Source of the DNA: Allosphingosinicella sp.
GTDB lineage: Bacteria > Pseudomonadota > Alphaproteobacteria > Sphingomonadales > Sphingomonadaceae
Direction: 5' to 3'
DNA: 34,363 bases
Assembly (NCBI GenBank): GCA_030447665.1
Contig: JAUJOJ010000010.1
Coordinates: 69,812-104,174, forward strand
Made by a program: the position numbers and the translations under genes. Position 1 is the stretch's first letter; the number at the start of each line of letters is the position of its first letter. Below the pieces are notes generated by a model that did not search any database, was not told where the DNA came from, and saw only the letters and a program-made list of their open reading frames with translations. Below are positions 7,742 to 14,962 of this stretch, in pieces.

Positions 7742-7813
7742 TACCCTTCGCAGCCCGTGACTCTGGACGTCCGCGCCCGTTGCACCGGCCTGCGCAATCA
7801 AGGAGGCGCCGTA

Positions 7814-8191
7814 ATGGCTATCTTAGATGATCCAAACGCACTCGCGCGGGACGAGACACACGATCTGATATCTTCCGAAAAGGTGGATGGAACCGCCGTT
7901 TACAACCGGGACAGCGAGCGGCTTGGGACAATCCACCACTTCATGGTGGGCAAGCGCGACGGCAAAGTCCGGTATGCGGTTTTGAGCTTTGGCGGATTGT
8001 TCGGCATCGGTGAGCGTTTCCACCCACTCCCTTGGGACATTTTGACATACGACACGGATAAAGGCGGCTACGTCGTAGATCTAAGCAAAGAGATTCTCCA
8101 GGGTGCCCCTTCATTCGAGCGCGGCAGCGAGCCGACGTACGATGCGGATTATGGCCAGCGCATACATGGCCACTACGGGCTGACCTATTGA
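7814..8191 (+). CDS. PRC-barrel domain protein
   Basis: 125 residues. The start at 7814 is set by an excellent AAGGAGG about 7 bases upstream; an earlier in-frame ATG at 7757 is rejected for this reason. The PRC-barrel pattern is clear: SSEKVDGTAVYNRDSERLG, then KRDGKVRYAVLSFGG and a final strand GGYVVDLSKE. The domain occurs in RNA-processing, photosynthetic and stress-related proteins; stand-alone forms are often induced by general stress. It is cytosolic, with a hairpin at 8201–8237 after the stop. Confidence 0.85.
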   Translation: MAILDDPNALARDETHDLISSEKVDGTAVYNRDSERLGTIHHFMVGKRDGKVRYAVLSFGGLFGIGERFHPLPWDILTYDTDKGGYVVDLSKEILQGAPSFERGSEPTYDADYGQRIHGHYGLTY

Positions 8192-8200
8192 AGCATTGAT

Positions 8201-8237
8201 CTGGAACTGGGGCGGCTTCGGCCGCCCTCGTTTCCAG
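8201..8237 (+). terminator. UUCG hairpin after the PRC-barrel gene
   Basis: GGCGGC-TTCG-GCCGCC (8211–8226) forms a stable stem with a UUCG loop, extended by CTGGAA (8201–8206) and TTCCAG (8232–8237). There is no T run, so it may act as a transcript 3' end or with Rho. Confidence 0.5.
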
Positions 8238-8642
8238 CTGGTGCCAGTTGGGTTCGCGACGATCTACGCTCGAGTAGGACACGCCTCTTGCCGACGGGTG
8301 CGACCTGATGTCGGCGTTGAATTCGACCGCACAGCCGCCTAGCATCTCCTCTCCTCACCAGATAGGTTAGGGCACTTCGAGAGCCGATGTCGCTTGGCCG
8401 TAAGCGGACGTCTTCTTTCGGACCGTGGGCCACCCCGGGGTCTGAGCGACCGAGGGTGCATTGCGATGAGGTTTCCACGCCCCACTCCCGAGTGTCGCGG
8501 GAGCGGGTAGATGTTACGGGGCTTTGCGAACAGTTGGCAAGTGACGGTGCTATCGGGAACGTGCCCGCTCCGCATGATCGTCAAACAGCTGTCGGAACAT
8601 GGCGTACTCGTCGACGAGCCGAGGTGACAGGGGGATTAGGTT
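8238..8642. other. Convergent intergenic stretch, one possible tiny ORF
   Basis: About 400 bases between the PRC-barrel gene and the 3' end of the ImmA-like gene. The most protein-like frame is 8511–8627 (38 codons, MLRGFANSWQVTVLSGTC at the start, EHGVLVDEPR at the end). Its ribosome site is weak (GAGCGGGTAG), so I do not list it separately. A longer 91-codon frame from 8387 looks random. Confidence 0.3.
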
Positions 8643-9500
8643 TTAGCGTGCTGAGCTACTGAAGCGGTCGTAGGTATCTTCGACCTCCTCGTCTTCCCAG
8701 CCGTCGGGTAGCACCCCAAGTTCCTCGAACACGAGGAGGGAGATAGTCATTTCATATCTGTCGGCGAAAATGGCCACCTCCCTGGTCGGACGAGACCACC
8801 AAACCCCGGGAGGCAGGTTAATTCCTTCAGCAGCCCTGAGATTGTCGCCATCCCTAGCAAGAGAGCCCAGCGGCAGCTCCATGCCCGAGCGATAGAAGAT
8901 GCGGGCCCTTTCGGCCGCAGCGCTGCGTCGGAACCAGAGCACGTAGCCATTGGTCGCTACCACTACGGCCGCGCATAGGGGCGTGCTCTCCAGCCATTTA
9001 AGCGCGGCAGCGGTGAGGGAGACGGCGTACCGATCCCCGCAGTGGCGCAAGAGGTCTAGCGTCATCCGCTGATTCCCGACCTGTGCTCGGAAGTCGTCCA
9101 GCGGCATCAGAAGGTAGGAAGCAAACCTGTCGGCCTCGCGCTCCTGCTCTCGCGTGCCGCCTAGCACGTCCGACTGGCCGCACTGGAAGCCGGCCGGAGA
9201 TTGATTGCGATGGCAGAGGTAGTGGCCCCATTCGTGGCCGAGCGTGTAGTTGATTCGGCCTGGCGAGATGATGGAAGGGTTATAGAGGATGGCCCACCCG
9301 CCTCGCTTGCGAAGCGGCGCCAGTGCGCCCTCGAAGCTGGGGATATCGGCCTCAGAAATCGTCAGGACCGGGTCGTTGAACCGTCTCGAGTATTCGTACG
9401 CGATCTGTCGAACCTCGACGGGGAAGCGCGGGCCCCACATCGAAACGAGGGTGTTCGCCCAAGCGCAAGGTGTGGTCGGCTCACTCCTCATTATCATCAT
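8643..9500 (-). CDS. ImmA/IrrE-family metallopeptidase
   Basis: 285 residues. The zinc-peptidase signature HEWGH sits at about residue 95 (GHEWGHYLCH), followed by the downstream acidic motif REQEREADRFASYLLMP, as in the ImmA/IrrE (M78) family. These proteases cleave XRE-type repressors, for example ImmA on ImmR of ICEBs1 and PprI/IrrE on DdrO in Deinococcus. The C-terminal 120 residues are not recognised and could sense a signal. The gene starts inside the end of the XRE gene (ATGs at 9500, 9497 and 9491; stop of the XRE gene at 9481–9483), so the two are translationally coupled. The upstream regulator is its likely substrate. Confidence 0.85.
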   Translation of the reverse strand: MMIMRSEPTTPCAWANTLVSMWGPRFPVEVRQIAYEYSRRFNDPVLTISEADIPSFEGALAPLRKRGGWAILYNPSIISPGRINYTLGHEWGHYLCHRNQSPAGFQCGQSDVLGGTREQEREADRFASYLLMPLDDFRAQVGNQRMTLDLLRHCGDRYAVSLTAAALKWLESTPLCAAVVVATNGYVLWFRRSAAAERARIFYRSGMELPLGSLARDGDNLRAAEGINLPPGVWWSRPTREVAIFADRYEMTISLLVFEELGVLPDGWEDEEVEDTYDRFSSSAR

Positions 9501-9810
9501 CGAGCACGTCCAAGATGCGCTTGAGCTTCGCCTTTATCGTCGGATCGGCCTTCTGGTACTTGCGGTAGAACGCTGTGTCCTCGACTGCCTCCGTCGGATG
9601 GTCTTGAGACGCGTCGATGAGAAAGGCAGAGGTGACTCCCAGCGCCCCCGCGATCTTGTCGAGCTTCTCGGCCGAGGGGCGCGCAACCTCCTTGTTCTCA
9701 ATTTCCCACATGTAGCTCTTCGAGCTGTCGGTGGCCTTCGCGAGTTGGTCGAGGGTGAGCCCTCGTGCGCGCCGCAGCTCATTGATCTTAACTCCTAGAC
9801 GAGACGGCAT
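9481..9810 (-). CDS. XRE-family transcriptional regulator
   Basis: About 109 residues. The start at 9810 is chosen for GGAGGA 4 bases upstream; an earlier in-frame ATG at 9867 lies upstream of this site. The N-terminal HTH is classical: INELRRARGLTLDQLAKATD, then SKSYMWEIENKEVARPSAEKLDKIAGAL. The C-terminal tail is acidic (LDVLDDDNEE). It precedes and overlaps the ImmA-like protease gene, the usual order for a repressor and its cleaving protease. Its likely targets are its own promoter and the divergent promoter at 9861–9898. The pairing is typical of integrative elements and prophages. Confidence 0.85.
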   Translation of the reverse strand: MPSRLGVKINELRRARGLTLDQLAKATDSSKSYMWEIENKEVARPSAEKLDKIAGALGVTSAFLIDASQDHPTEAVEDTAFYRKYQKADPTIKAKLKRILDVLDDDNEE

Positions 9811-9860
9811 CAGTCCTCCAGCGGATATGGCATGTTCGGCGATAACCTGATAGGATGTAC

Positions 9861-9898
9861 TTGACAACCGAACTCGGCATCACCATACCAAAAGTATG
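9861..9898 (+). promoter_or_regulatory. Promoter with overlapping inverted-repeat operator
   Basis: TTGACA (9861–9866) is followed 17 bases later by CATACC (9884–9889), a plausible -35/-10 pair firing toward 9935. The inverted repeat CATAC-CAAAA-GTATG (9884–9898) covers the -10, the position expected for a repressor site. The XRE protein encoded divergently is the obvious candidate to bind it. Confidence 0.5.
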
Positions 9899-9934
9899 TC
9901 AGTAACGAACAGCTGCCTAACTGGAGGTGATAGC

Positions 9935-10147
9935 ATGAGCAAGGGTAAGAGCGGCTCCTATCGGAGCGCAATTTCGGGTCGTTACGTGACGACGGCTCAC
10001 GGACGGCGCAGCCCCGGCACCACGGTGCGGGAGGCCAGCGGAAAGAGCGGCAGCACCGGAGGCTCCTATCGGAGCGCGATTTCCGGACGCTTCGTGACCT
10101 CCGCCCACGGCAAGCGCAGCCCGAGCACCACCACCCGCGAGAAGTAA
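9935..10147 (+). CDS. Tandem-repeat basic mini-protein (70 aa)
   Basis: The start at 9935 has GGAGGTGA 4 bases upstream, the strongest ribosome site in this part. The protein is two copies of one unit with a 36-residue period: residues 7–33 (GSYRSAISGRYVTTAHGRRS…) and 43–69 (GSYRSAISGRFVTSAHGKRS…), joined by a Gly/Ser-rich linker. Each unit ends in TTxRE. It is very basic, with no membrane segment or signal. Single-unit proteins of this type occur widely in bacteria with no firm function (from memory). It is divergent from the XRE–ImmA pair and probably under its control. Confidence 0.75.
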   Translation: MSKGKSGSYRSAISGRYVTTAHGRRSPGTTVREASGKSGSTGGSYRSAISGRFVTSAHGKRSPSTTTREK

Positions 10148-10151
10148 CTTA

Positions 10152-10176
10152 GCTGCGCCGTCGCCGGCGGCGCAGC
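10152..10176 (+). terminator. Hairpin after the tandem-repeat gene
   Basis: GCTGCGCCG (10152–10160) pairs perfectly with CGGCGCAGC (10168–10176), followed by CCTTCTAG. The stem is strong but the T run is poor. Confidence 0.5.
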
Positions 10177-10194
10177 CTTCTAGAAGATGCCGAA

Positions 10195-10386
10195 ATGGCC
10201 ACCGTCACCTACCCCTGTTATTGGCAGAAGAAGGATAATAGCGGCTATTGGTATTGGATTTACTATGCCTCAAACGGCAAAGCCATTTCCCGCAGCAGCG
10301 AGAGTTACGTGCGTCGAGCGGATTGCGCGCATTCCATCGATCTGATGAAGGGCTCGTCTAAGGATCAGGTGTTCTACACCGAGTGA
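10195..10386 (+). CDS. YegP/DUF1508-family small protein
   Basis: 63 residues. The pattern WQKKDNSGYWYWIYYASNGK followed by SSESYVRRADCAHSIDLMKG matches the YegP (DUF1508) unit, a small beta-alpha fold found once or twice per protein; here there is one copy. The biochemical role of the family is unsettled. The ribosome site is weak (AGAAGAT about 5 bases before ATG). It is on the same strand as the repeat protein, behind a hairpin. Confidence 0.75.
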   Translation: MATVTYPCYWQKKDNSGYWYWIYYASNGKAISRSSESYVRRADCAHSIDLMKGSSKDQVFYTE

Positions 10387-10498
10387 ATAGGCAGCCTGAG
10401 TGTTGCCCTTCCGGCCCCTTTACGAATCTTCCTATCAATGGCTCTGCCTTCGCGATGATCCCTATGGGCTCCCCCCACAGCTTATGCTTTCACCGGGA

Positions 10499-10517
10499 GT
10501 TACCCCAGTGTTACCCC
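10499..10517. repeat. Direct repeat GTTACCCC x2 near the island end
   Basis: GTTACCCC at 10499–10506 and 10510–10517 have an 11-base period, about one helical turn, and are followed by a CCGC-GAAA-GCGG hairpin. They lie about 70 bases inside the putative attachment core. Arm-type integrase or excisionase sites often look like this, but no integrase gene is in the window. Confidence 0.35.
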
Positions 10518-10552
10518 AACCGCGAAAGCGGGGCGGCATAAATGTCGTGTTA

Positions 10553-10810
10553 TCAGCTAAGGTATTGTTCTTGCTGCTGAGTTCTGGAGCGGGCGAAGGG
10601 ATTCTTGCTGTTGACGAGGGTGTAGAGCACCAGCCCCGGCCGCCGCTCGATATCGTCGAGGACGCGGTCCAGATGCCCTTCGGAGCGGACCATCGGCCAG
10701 AAATGACGGAGCACCTCGACATTGTCGAACTGGGCGAGGCAGGCCTTGGCGATCACCTCCAGCGTCTCGCCGGTGGAATCCGATAGGAGATGGAGATGAA
10801 GCTGGCTCAA
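10553..10810 (-). pseudogene. 5' stub of ppsR/RP001-type kinase-pyrophosphorylase gene
   Basis: From a TTG start at 10810 the frame encodes about 66 residues typical of the PEP synthase / pyruvate phosphate dikinase regulatory protein (DUF299): LHLHLLSDSTGETLEV, FDNVEVLRHFWPMVRSEGHL, ERRPGLVLYTLVN. Full-length members are about 270 residues with a P-loop in the C-terminal half. Here recognisable sequence ends at LVN, then reads SKNPFARSRTQQQ through the tRNA-Gly-like core to a stop at 10553. About three quarters of the protein, including the nucleotide site, is missing. In many alphaproteobacteria this gene (RP001 in Rickettsia) sits beside hemE, as the stub does. Confidence 0.75.
10585..10604 (-). 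other. Putative attachment-site core: tRNA-Gly 3' end
   Basis: Read on the minus strand, the 20 bases are GAATCCCTTCGCCCGCTCCA. This fits the end of a tRNA-Gly gene: end of the T loop, T-stem strand CCCTT, acceptor strand CGCCCGC (pairing with GCGGGCG), discriminator T73 and CCA. No other part of a tRNA is present, so it is a fragment. The bases immediately upstream on that strand no longer fit a tRNA. Integrases commonly use tRNA 3' ends as crossover cores. It lies exactly where the ppsR protein sequence stops being recognisable. Confidence 0.6.
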
Positions 10811-11125
10811 GCGGGGTTCCGGCCTGTGGAAAACATTGTCGAAAAGGCTAGCGGAAGCCTCGGGACGGTCGCAAGGAAAGCTTTCCTCCCCGCTTTTCGG
10901 ATTTGATCCACAGATTGACGAAGAGTGAAAACGTTCCCGCGCCCGTCTGTGGATTGCGGGGATTAGGCACGCGAATCCGCAGGGGTCCGCGGGCGCTCCG
11001 GAGTCAAGCTGTTTGCAAAATCGGGCGAAGGCAATAAACCCCACGACCCGACGCCCTACAACCTACTACAGACTCTCTTCTAATAAGACTCTCTTATAGA
11101 GAAGAGGGGGAGCCCTGAGCCCTCG
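10811..11125. other. Candidate chromosomal replication origin (hemE/RP001 boundary)
   Basis: In Caulobacter and Rickettsia the origin lies between hemE and RP001 (established). This interval has TGTGGAAAA at 10825–10833 (reverse complement TTTTCCACA, a DnaA box), TGATCCACA at 10904–10912 (the Caulobacter 'G-box' DnaA site, from memory) and TGTGGATTG at 10948–10956 (weaker). Nearer hemE is an AT-rich stretch (about 11058–11105) with a direct repeat AGACTCTCTT at 11070–11079 and 11086–11095 and the near-palindrome TCTCTTATAGAGA. The hemE promoter should lie here too. parS sites and parAB downstream agree with an origin-proximal location. Confidence 0.55.
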
Positions 11126-12151
11126 ATGCCCGGTTCGAACAAGCCATTGCTGAGCGTCCTTCAGGGGAAAAAGGCTGAGAAAACACCGATTTGGCTGATG
11201 CGCCAAGCAGGCCGCTATCTGCCCGAATATCGCGCGCTGAGGGCGGACAAAGGGGGCTTCCTCGAACTCGTCTACGACAGCGACGCGGCAGCCGAGATCA
11301 CCCTCCAGCCGATCCGCCGCTTCGGCTTCGACGGCGCCATCCTTTTTTCCGACATCCTCATCGTCCCCTATGCACTGGGCCAGGGGCTTCGCTTCGAGGC
11401 CGGTGAAGGCCCTCGCCTGTCCCCACCCCTAACCGATGCCGCTTTGGCCTCCCTAGAGCCGATTCCGGGGCGTCTCGAGCCGATTTACGAGACTGTGGAG
11501 AAGGTGAAGGCGGCGCTGCCTGCCGAAACCACGTTTCTCGGCTTTGCCGGCAGCCCCTGGACGGTCGCGACCTACATGGTCGCCGGCCGCGGCAGCAAGC
11601 AACAGGACGAGGCGCGGCGCTATGCCTATCGCGATCCGGTCGCCTTCCAGGAGATCATCGACGCGGTCGCGGGCATGACTGTCGACTATCTTTCCGGCCA
11701 GGTGCGGGCGGGCGTCGAGGCGGTGCAGCTTTTCGACAGCTGGGCCGGCAGCTTGTCGCCCGCCCAGTTCGAGCAATGGGTGATCGCCCCCAACGCGCGG
11801 ATCATCGCCGCCTTCAAGGCGCGCCATCCGGACGTGCCGGTGATCGGCTTCCCGAAAGGAGCGGGCGGCAAGCTCGGCGCCTATGCGCGCGAGACGGGCG
11901 CCGATGCGATCGGGCTCGATGAGACGGTCGATCCGGTCTGGGCCGCGGCCGAGATCTCGCCGCACCTGCCGTTGCAGGGCAATCTCGATCCGCTTGCGCT
12001 CATCGCCGGCGGAGATGCGCTTGAAAGCGCCGTTGGCCGCATCATATCGGCGTTCGAGGGCCGTCCGCACGTCTTCAACCTGGGGCATGGCATCTTGCCG
12101 GATACGCCGATCAGCCATGTCGAGCAGCTCTTGCGGCTGGTGCGCCAGTGA
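11126..12151 (+). CDS. hemE: Uroporphyrinogen decarboxylase
   Basis: 341 residues, standard length. HemE removes four carboxyl groups from uroporphyrinogen III to give coproporphyrinogen III in haem synthesis, in the cytosol. Motifs: PIWLMRQAGRYLPEYR (about 21–36, with substrate-binding arginines), GAILFSDILIVPYALG (about 72) and FAGSPWTVATYMVAGRGSK (about 140). The ATG at 11126 has only a distant purine stretch upstream. Its stop overlaps the hemJ start (GTGA), so two steps of haem synthesis are coupled. It borders the candidate origin. Confidence 0.97.
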   Translation: MPGSNKPLLSVLQGKKAEKTPIWLMRQAGRYLPEYRALRADKGGFLELVYDSDAAAEITLQPIRRFGFDGAILFSDILIVPYALGQGLRFEAGEGPRLSPPLTDAALASLEPIPGRLEPIYETVEKVKAALPAETTFLGFAGSPWTVATYMVAGRGSKQQDEARRYAYRDPVAFQEIIDAVAGMTVDYLSGQVRAGVEAVQLFDSWAGSLSPAQFEQWVIAPNARIIAAFKARHPDVPVIGFPKGAGGKLGAYARETGADAIGLDETVDPVWAAAEISPHLPLQGNLDPLALIAGGDALESAVGRIISAFEGRPHVFNLGHGILPDTPISHVEQLLRLVRQ

Positions 12152-12606
12152 ACAGCCTCGATTTGGGAACCGCTCTTTCTTTGACCTATGCCTGGATCAA
12201 GGCTGCGCACGTCATCTTCGTGATCTTCTGGATCGCGGGACTGTTCCTGCTGCCGCGCTATTACATCTATCACCAGGAAGCGCCAGCCGGCTCGCCCGAG
12301 GAGAAGAAGTGGATCGAGCGGGAGGCCAAGCTTCGCAACATCATCATCACTCCGGCGATGCTGCTCGTCTGGACCTTCGGCCTCATCCTCGCCTCCACCA
12401 TCGGCGCGTGGAGCCAAGGCTGGTTCCACGTGAAGCTCCTGCTCGTGGTCCTGCTCTCCGGCTATCACGGCTACATGGTCTCCTACGGCAAGAAGTTGGC
12501 GCGCGGCGAGCGGCCCGCCAGCGGCAAGGCGCTGAGGATCATGAACGAGATCCCCGGCATCGCCACCGCGCTCATCGTCATTCTGGTGATCGTGAAGCCA
12601 TTTTAG
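12148..12606 (+). CDS. hemJ: Protoporphyrinogen oxidase HemJ
   Basis: 152 residues, GTG start overlapping the hemE stop by 4 bases. Four hydrophobic segments are visible. The conserved histidine-bearing first segment (IKAAHVIFVIFWIAGLFLLP) and the YYIYH motif mark the HemJ family, which oxidises protoporphyrinogen IX to protoporphyrin IX in the inner membrane in place of HemG or HemY. The KLRNIIITPAML and GYHGYM segments are also typical. The hemE–hemJ pair followed by rho is a usual alphaproteobacterial arrangement. Confidence 0.93.
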   Translation: MNSLDLGTALSLTYAWIKAAHVIFVIFWIAGLFLLPRYYIYHQEAPAGSPEEKKWIEREAKLRNIIITPAMLLVWTFGLILASTIGAWSQGWFHVKLLLVVLLSGYHGYMVSYGKKLARGERPASGKALRIMNEIPGIATALIVILVIVKPF

Positions 12607-12734
12607 TCCGTTGACTTGATTTTCAGCGGAGCCTAACCCCGATCGAGTCGTTAGCCTGCCATCCTCGTGGGCAATCCCTGCAGCCGATATCCTTTCAGCG
12701 CCTGGACGACGGTCACCAATCCCGAGTGTTCCCC

Positions 12735-13991
12735 ATGCATCTCAAAGAACTGAAGAAGCAAAGCCCCGCCGATTTGGTCGCCATGGCCGAGGAGATGGGC
12801 GTCGAAAGCGCATCCACGCTCCGCAAGCAGGAGCTGATGTTCTCGATCCTCAAGGTCCAGGCCGAAAACGGCCGCGAGATCATGGGGATGGGGACGATCG
12901 AGGTGCTGGCCGACGGCTTCGGATTCCTGCGCTCGCCCGAGGCCAATTACCTGGCCGGGCCCGACGACATCTACGTCTCGCCGAACCAGGTCCGCAAATT
13001 CGGCCTTCGCACCGGCGACACCGTCGAGGGCGAGATCCGCGGCCCTCGCGACGGCGAGCGCTATTTCGCCCTCACCCGCCTCATCTCGGTCAATTACGAC
13101 GATCCCGAGGCGGTGCGTCATCGCGTCAATTTCGACAATCTGACGCCGCTCTACCCCGATTCCAAGCTCACGCTCGACAGCGCCGATCCGACGCAAAAGG
13201 ACAAGTCGGCGCGCGTGATCGACATCGTCGCGCCGCAGGGCAAGGGCCAGCGCGCGCTGATCGTCGCCCCGCCGCGGGTCGGCAAGACCGTGCTTCTCCA
13301 GAACATGGCCAAGGCGATCACCGACAACCATCCGGAAGTGTTCCTGATCGTGCTCCTGATCGACGAGCGCCCGGAGGAAGTCACCGACATGCAGCGCTCG
13401 GTGAAGGGCGAGGTCATCTCCTCGACCTTCGACGAGCCCGCGCAGCGCCACGTCCAGGTCGCCGAGATGGTGATCGAAAAGGCCAAGCGCCTGGTCGAGC
13501 ACAAGAAGGACGTCGTCATCCTGCTCGATCTGATCACCCGCCTCGGCCGCGCCTACAACACGGTCGTGCCGAGCTCCGGCAAGGTGCTCACCGGCGGCGT
13601 CGACGCCAACGCGCTCCAGCGCCCGAAGCGCTTCTTCGGCGCGGCCCGCAACATCGAGGAGGGCGGCTCGCTCTCGATCATCGCCACCGCCCTCATCGAC
13701 ACCGGCTCCAAGATGGACGAGGTGATCTTCGAGGAGCTCAAGGGCACCGGCAATTCCGAGATCGTGCTCGACCGCAAGGTCGCCGACAAGCGCATCTTCC
13801 CCGCGCTCGACGTCGGCAAATCCGGCACCCGCAAGGAAGAGCTGCTCGTCGATACCGCCAAGCTCTCCAAGATGTGGGTGCTGCGCCGCATCCTCATGCA
13901 GATGGGCACCATCGACGCCATGCAGTTCCTTCTCGACAAGATGAAGGACGCCAAATCGAACGAGGACTTCTTCGCCTCGATGAACCAGTAA
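12735..13991 (+). CDS. rho: Transcription termination factor Rho
   Basis: 418 residues. The start at 12735 ([14 protein letters not shown]) matches the family N-terminus; an in-frame ATG at 12726 is less likely. Domains: N-terminal helical Rho-N (1–45), cold-shock RNA-binding domain (about 55–120, [15 protein letters not shown]) and a RecA-like ATPase with Walker A APPRVGKT (about 180) and Walker [10 protein letters not shown] (about 260). Rho is a hexameric RNA helicase that ends untranslated transcripts. The 128-base leader after hemJ has no gene and no clear ribosome site, which is compatible with the autoregulation known for rho genes; I cannot show it from sequence. Confidence 0.97.
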   Translation: MHLKELKKQSPADLVAMAEEMGVESASTLRKQELMFSILKVQAENGREIMGMGTIEVLADGFGFLRSPEANYLAGPDDIYVSPNQVRKFGLRTGDTVEGEIRGPRDGERYFALTRLISVNYDDPEAVRHRVNFDNLTPLYPDSKLTLDSADPTQKDKSARVIDIVAPQGKGQRALIVAPPRVGKTVLLQNMAKAITDNHPEVFLIVLLIDERPEEVTDMQRSVKGEVISSTFDEPAQRHVQVAEMVIEKAKRLVEHKKDVVILLDLITRLGRAYNTVVPSSGKVLTGGVDANALQRPKRFFGAARNIEEGGSLSIIATALIDTGSKMDEVIFEELKGTGNSEIVLDRKVADKRIFPALDVGKSGTRKEELLVDTAKLSKMWVLRRILMQMGTIDAMQFLLDKMKDAKSNEDFFASMNQ

Positions 13992-14071
13992 CCGCGCACG
14001 CACGTTCGGGGGGCCCCTATGCTCGATTTCTCTTGAACTTCGCCGCTTCCGCGCCTGCTTCGCTGAGCGGC

Positions 14072-14743
14072 ATGGACGGCATCTGGGACGCCATCGTCAC
14101 CGACTTCTCGAAGCTCGGCGAGCCTGCGGCATGGGTCGTCTTCGGCCAGGTGCTGATGATCGACATCATGCTGGCCGGCGACAATGCGATCATCGTCGGC
14201 GCGCTCGCCGCGGGCCTTCCTGCCGATCAGCGGCGCAAGGTGATCCTGATCGGCATCATTGCCGCGCTGGTTCTCCGCATCATCTTCGCGCTGCTCGTCA
14301 CCCAGCTGATGCAGGTCGTCGGCCTGATCTTCGCCGGCGGCATCCTGCTCCTCTGGGTCAGCTGGAAGATGTACCGCGAGCTTCGCCATTCGGGCGAGTC
14401 CCACGGTTCGCCCGAAGTCGAGGGCGACGAGCATGCCGGCCTCCGCCCCGCCAAGAGCTTCGCCGGAGCCGCCTGGGCGGTTGCCGTCGCCGACGTGTCG
14501 ATGAGCCTCGACAACGTGCTCGCCGTCGCGGGCGCCGCGCGCGAGCATCCCGGCATCCTCGTCATCGGCCTGCTGCTTTCGGTGGCGCTGATGGGCATCG
14601 CCGCCAACATCCTGGCCAAATATATCGAACGCTATCGCTGGATCGCGTGGGTGGGCCTCGTCATCATCCTGTGGGTGGCAGGCAAGATGATCTATGACGG
14701 CTTCGTCGATCCCAAAGTGGGCGTCACCACCCTCTTCAGCTGA
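14072..14743 (+). CDS. TerC/YjbE-family integral membrane protein
   Basis: 223 residues with about seven hydrophobic segments. The two internal halves each carry the family acidic motif in a membrane segment: MLAGDNAIIVG (about 33) and DVSMSLDNVLAVAG (about 145). TerC-type proteins are inner-membrane carriers, and several members are involved in metal (manganese) export or in supplying metals to exported enzymes; the substrate here is not shown. The start at 14072 has GAGCGG upstream; the longer open frame into rho is out of family. Its last codons are duplicated just downstream. Confidence 0.88.
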   Translation: MDGIWDAIVTDFSKLGEPAAWVVFGQVLMIDIMLAGDNAIIVGALAAGLPADQRRKVILIGIIAALVLRIIFALLVTQLMQVVGLIFAGGILLLWVSWKMYRELRHSGESHGSPEVEGDEHAGLRPAKSFAGAAWAVAVADVSMSLDNVLAVAGAAREHPGILVIGLLLSVALMGIAANILAKYIERYRWIAWVGLVIILWVAGKMIYDGFVDPKVGVTTLFS

Positions 14744-14767
14744 CGCCTCCCTCTTCAGCTAACGCCT
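14730..14767. repeat. 19-bp tandem duplication of the terC 3' end
   Basis: CCCTCTTCAGCTGACGCCT (14730–14748) is followed at once by CCCTCTTCAGCTAACGCCT (14749–14767). The single difference turns the TGA stop into TAA. The first copy contains the last codons and stop of the TerC-family gene. A similar event occurs at the parB end. Confidence 0.85.
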
Positions 14768-14962
14768 CGATCAGGCTCGACTTCCGGTTCAAGGCCGTCC
14801 TGCGAGCGCACCGAAGCAATCCAGAGATGTTCTCGGCATCGAATTGGATTGCCCTTCGGCGCCGCTTGCGGCGTCGCTCAGGACAAGCCTCGTCGCTTCG
14901 GCTCGCGCGCGAATGACAGCGGGCTGGCTTCAGGAGGGAGCCGGATCGCGCCTGGGGCGGCC
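14768..14962. repeat. Dispersed intergenic repeat-like segment
   Basis: The core (about 14847–14882, TTGCCCTTCGGCGCC… CGTCGCTCAGGACAAG) matches a sequence type I know from many sphingomonad intergenic regions. It contains a GCCGC/GCGGC inverted pair. It lies between the 3' ends of the convergent TerC-family gene and the quinone oxidoreductase gene. No gene seen. Confidence 0.45.

Noticed and set aside
8387..8662. 91-codon open frame on the plus strand
   Set aside because: No ribosome site and no protein-like pattern; overlaps the ImmA-like gene 3' end.
10585..10604. A tRNA-Gly gene
   Set aside because: Only the last 20 bases of a tRNA are present; there is no anticodon arm or 5' acceptor strand, so it is treated as an attachment-site fragment.
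12422..12437. Third parS site in hemJ (GGTTCCACGTGAAGCT)
   Set aside because: Three mismatches to the 16-bp consensus, including conserved end positions.
12651..14003. 450-codon open frame opposite rho
   Set aside because: A shadow of the rho coding sequence created by high GC at third positions; rho on the other strand is certain.
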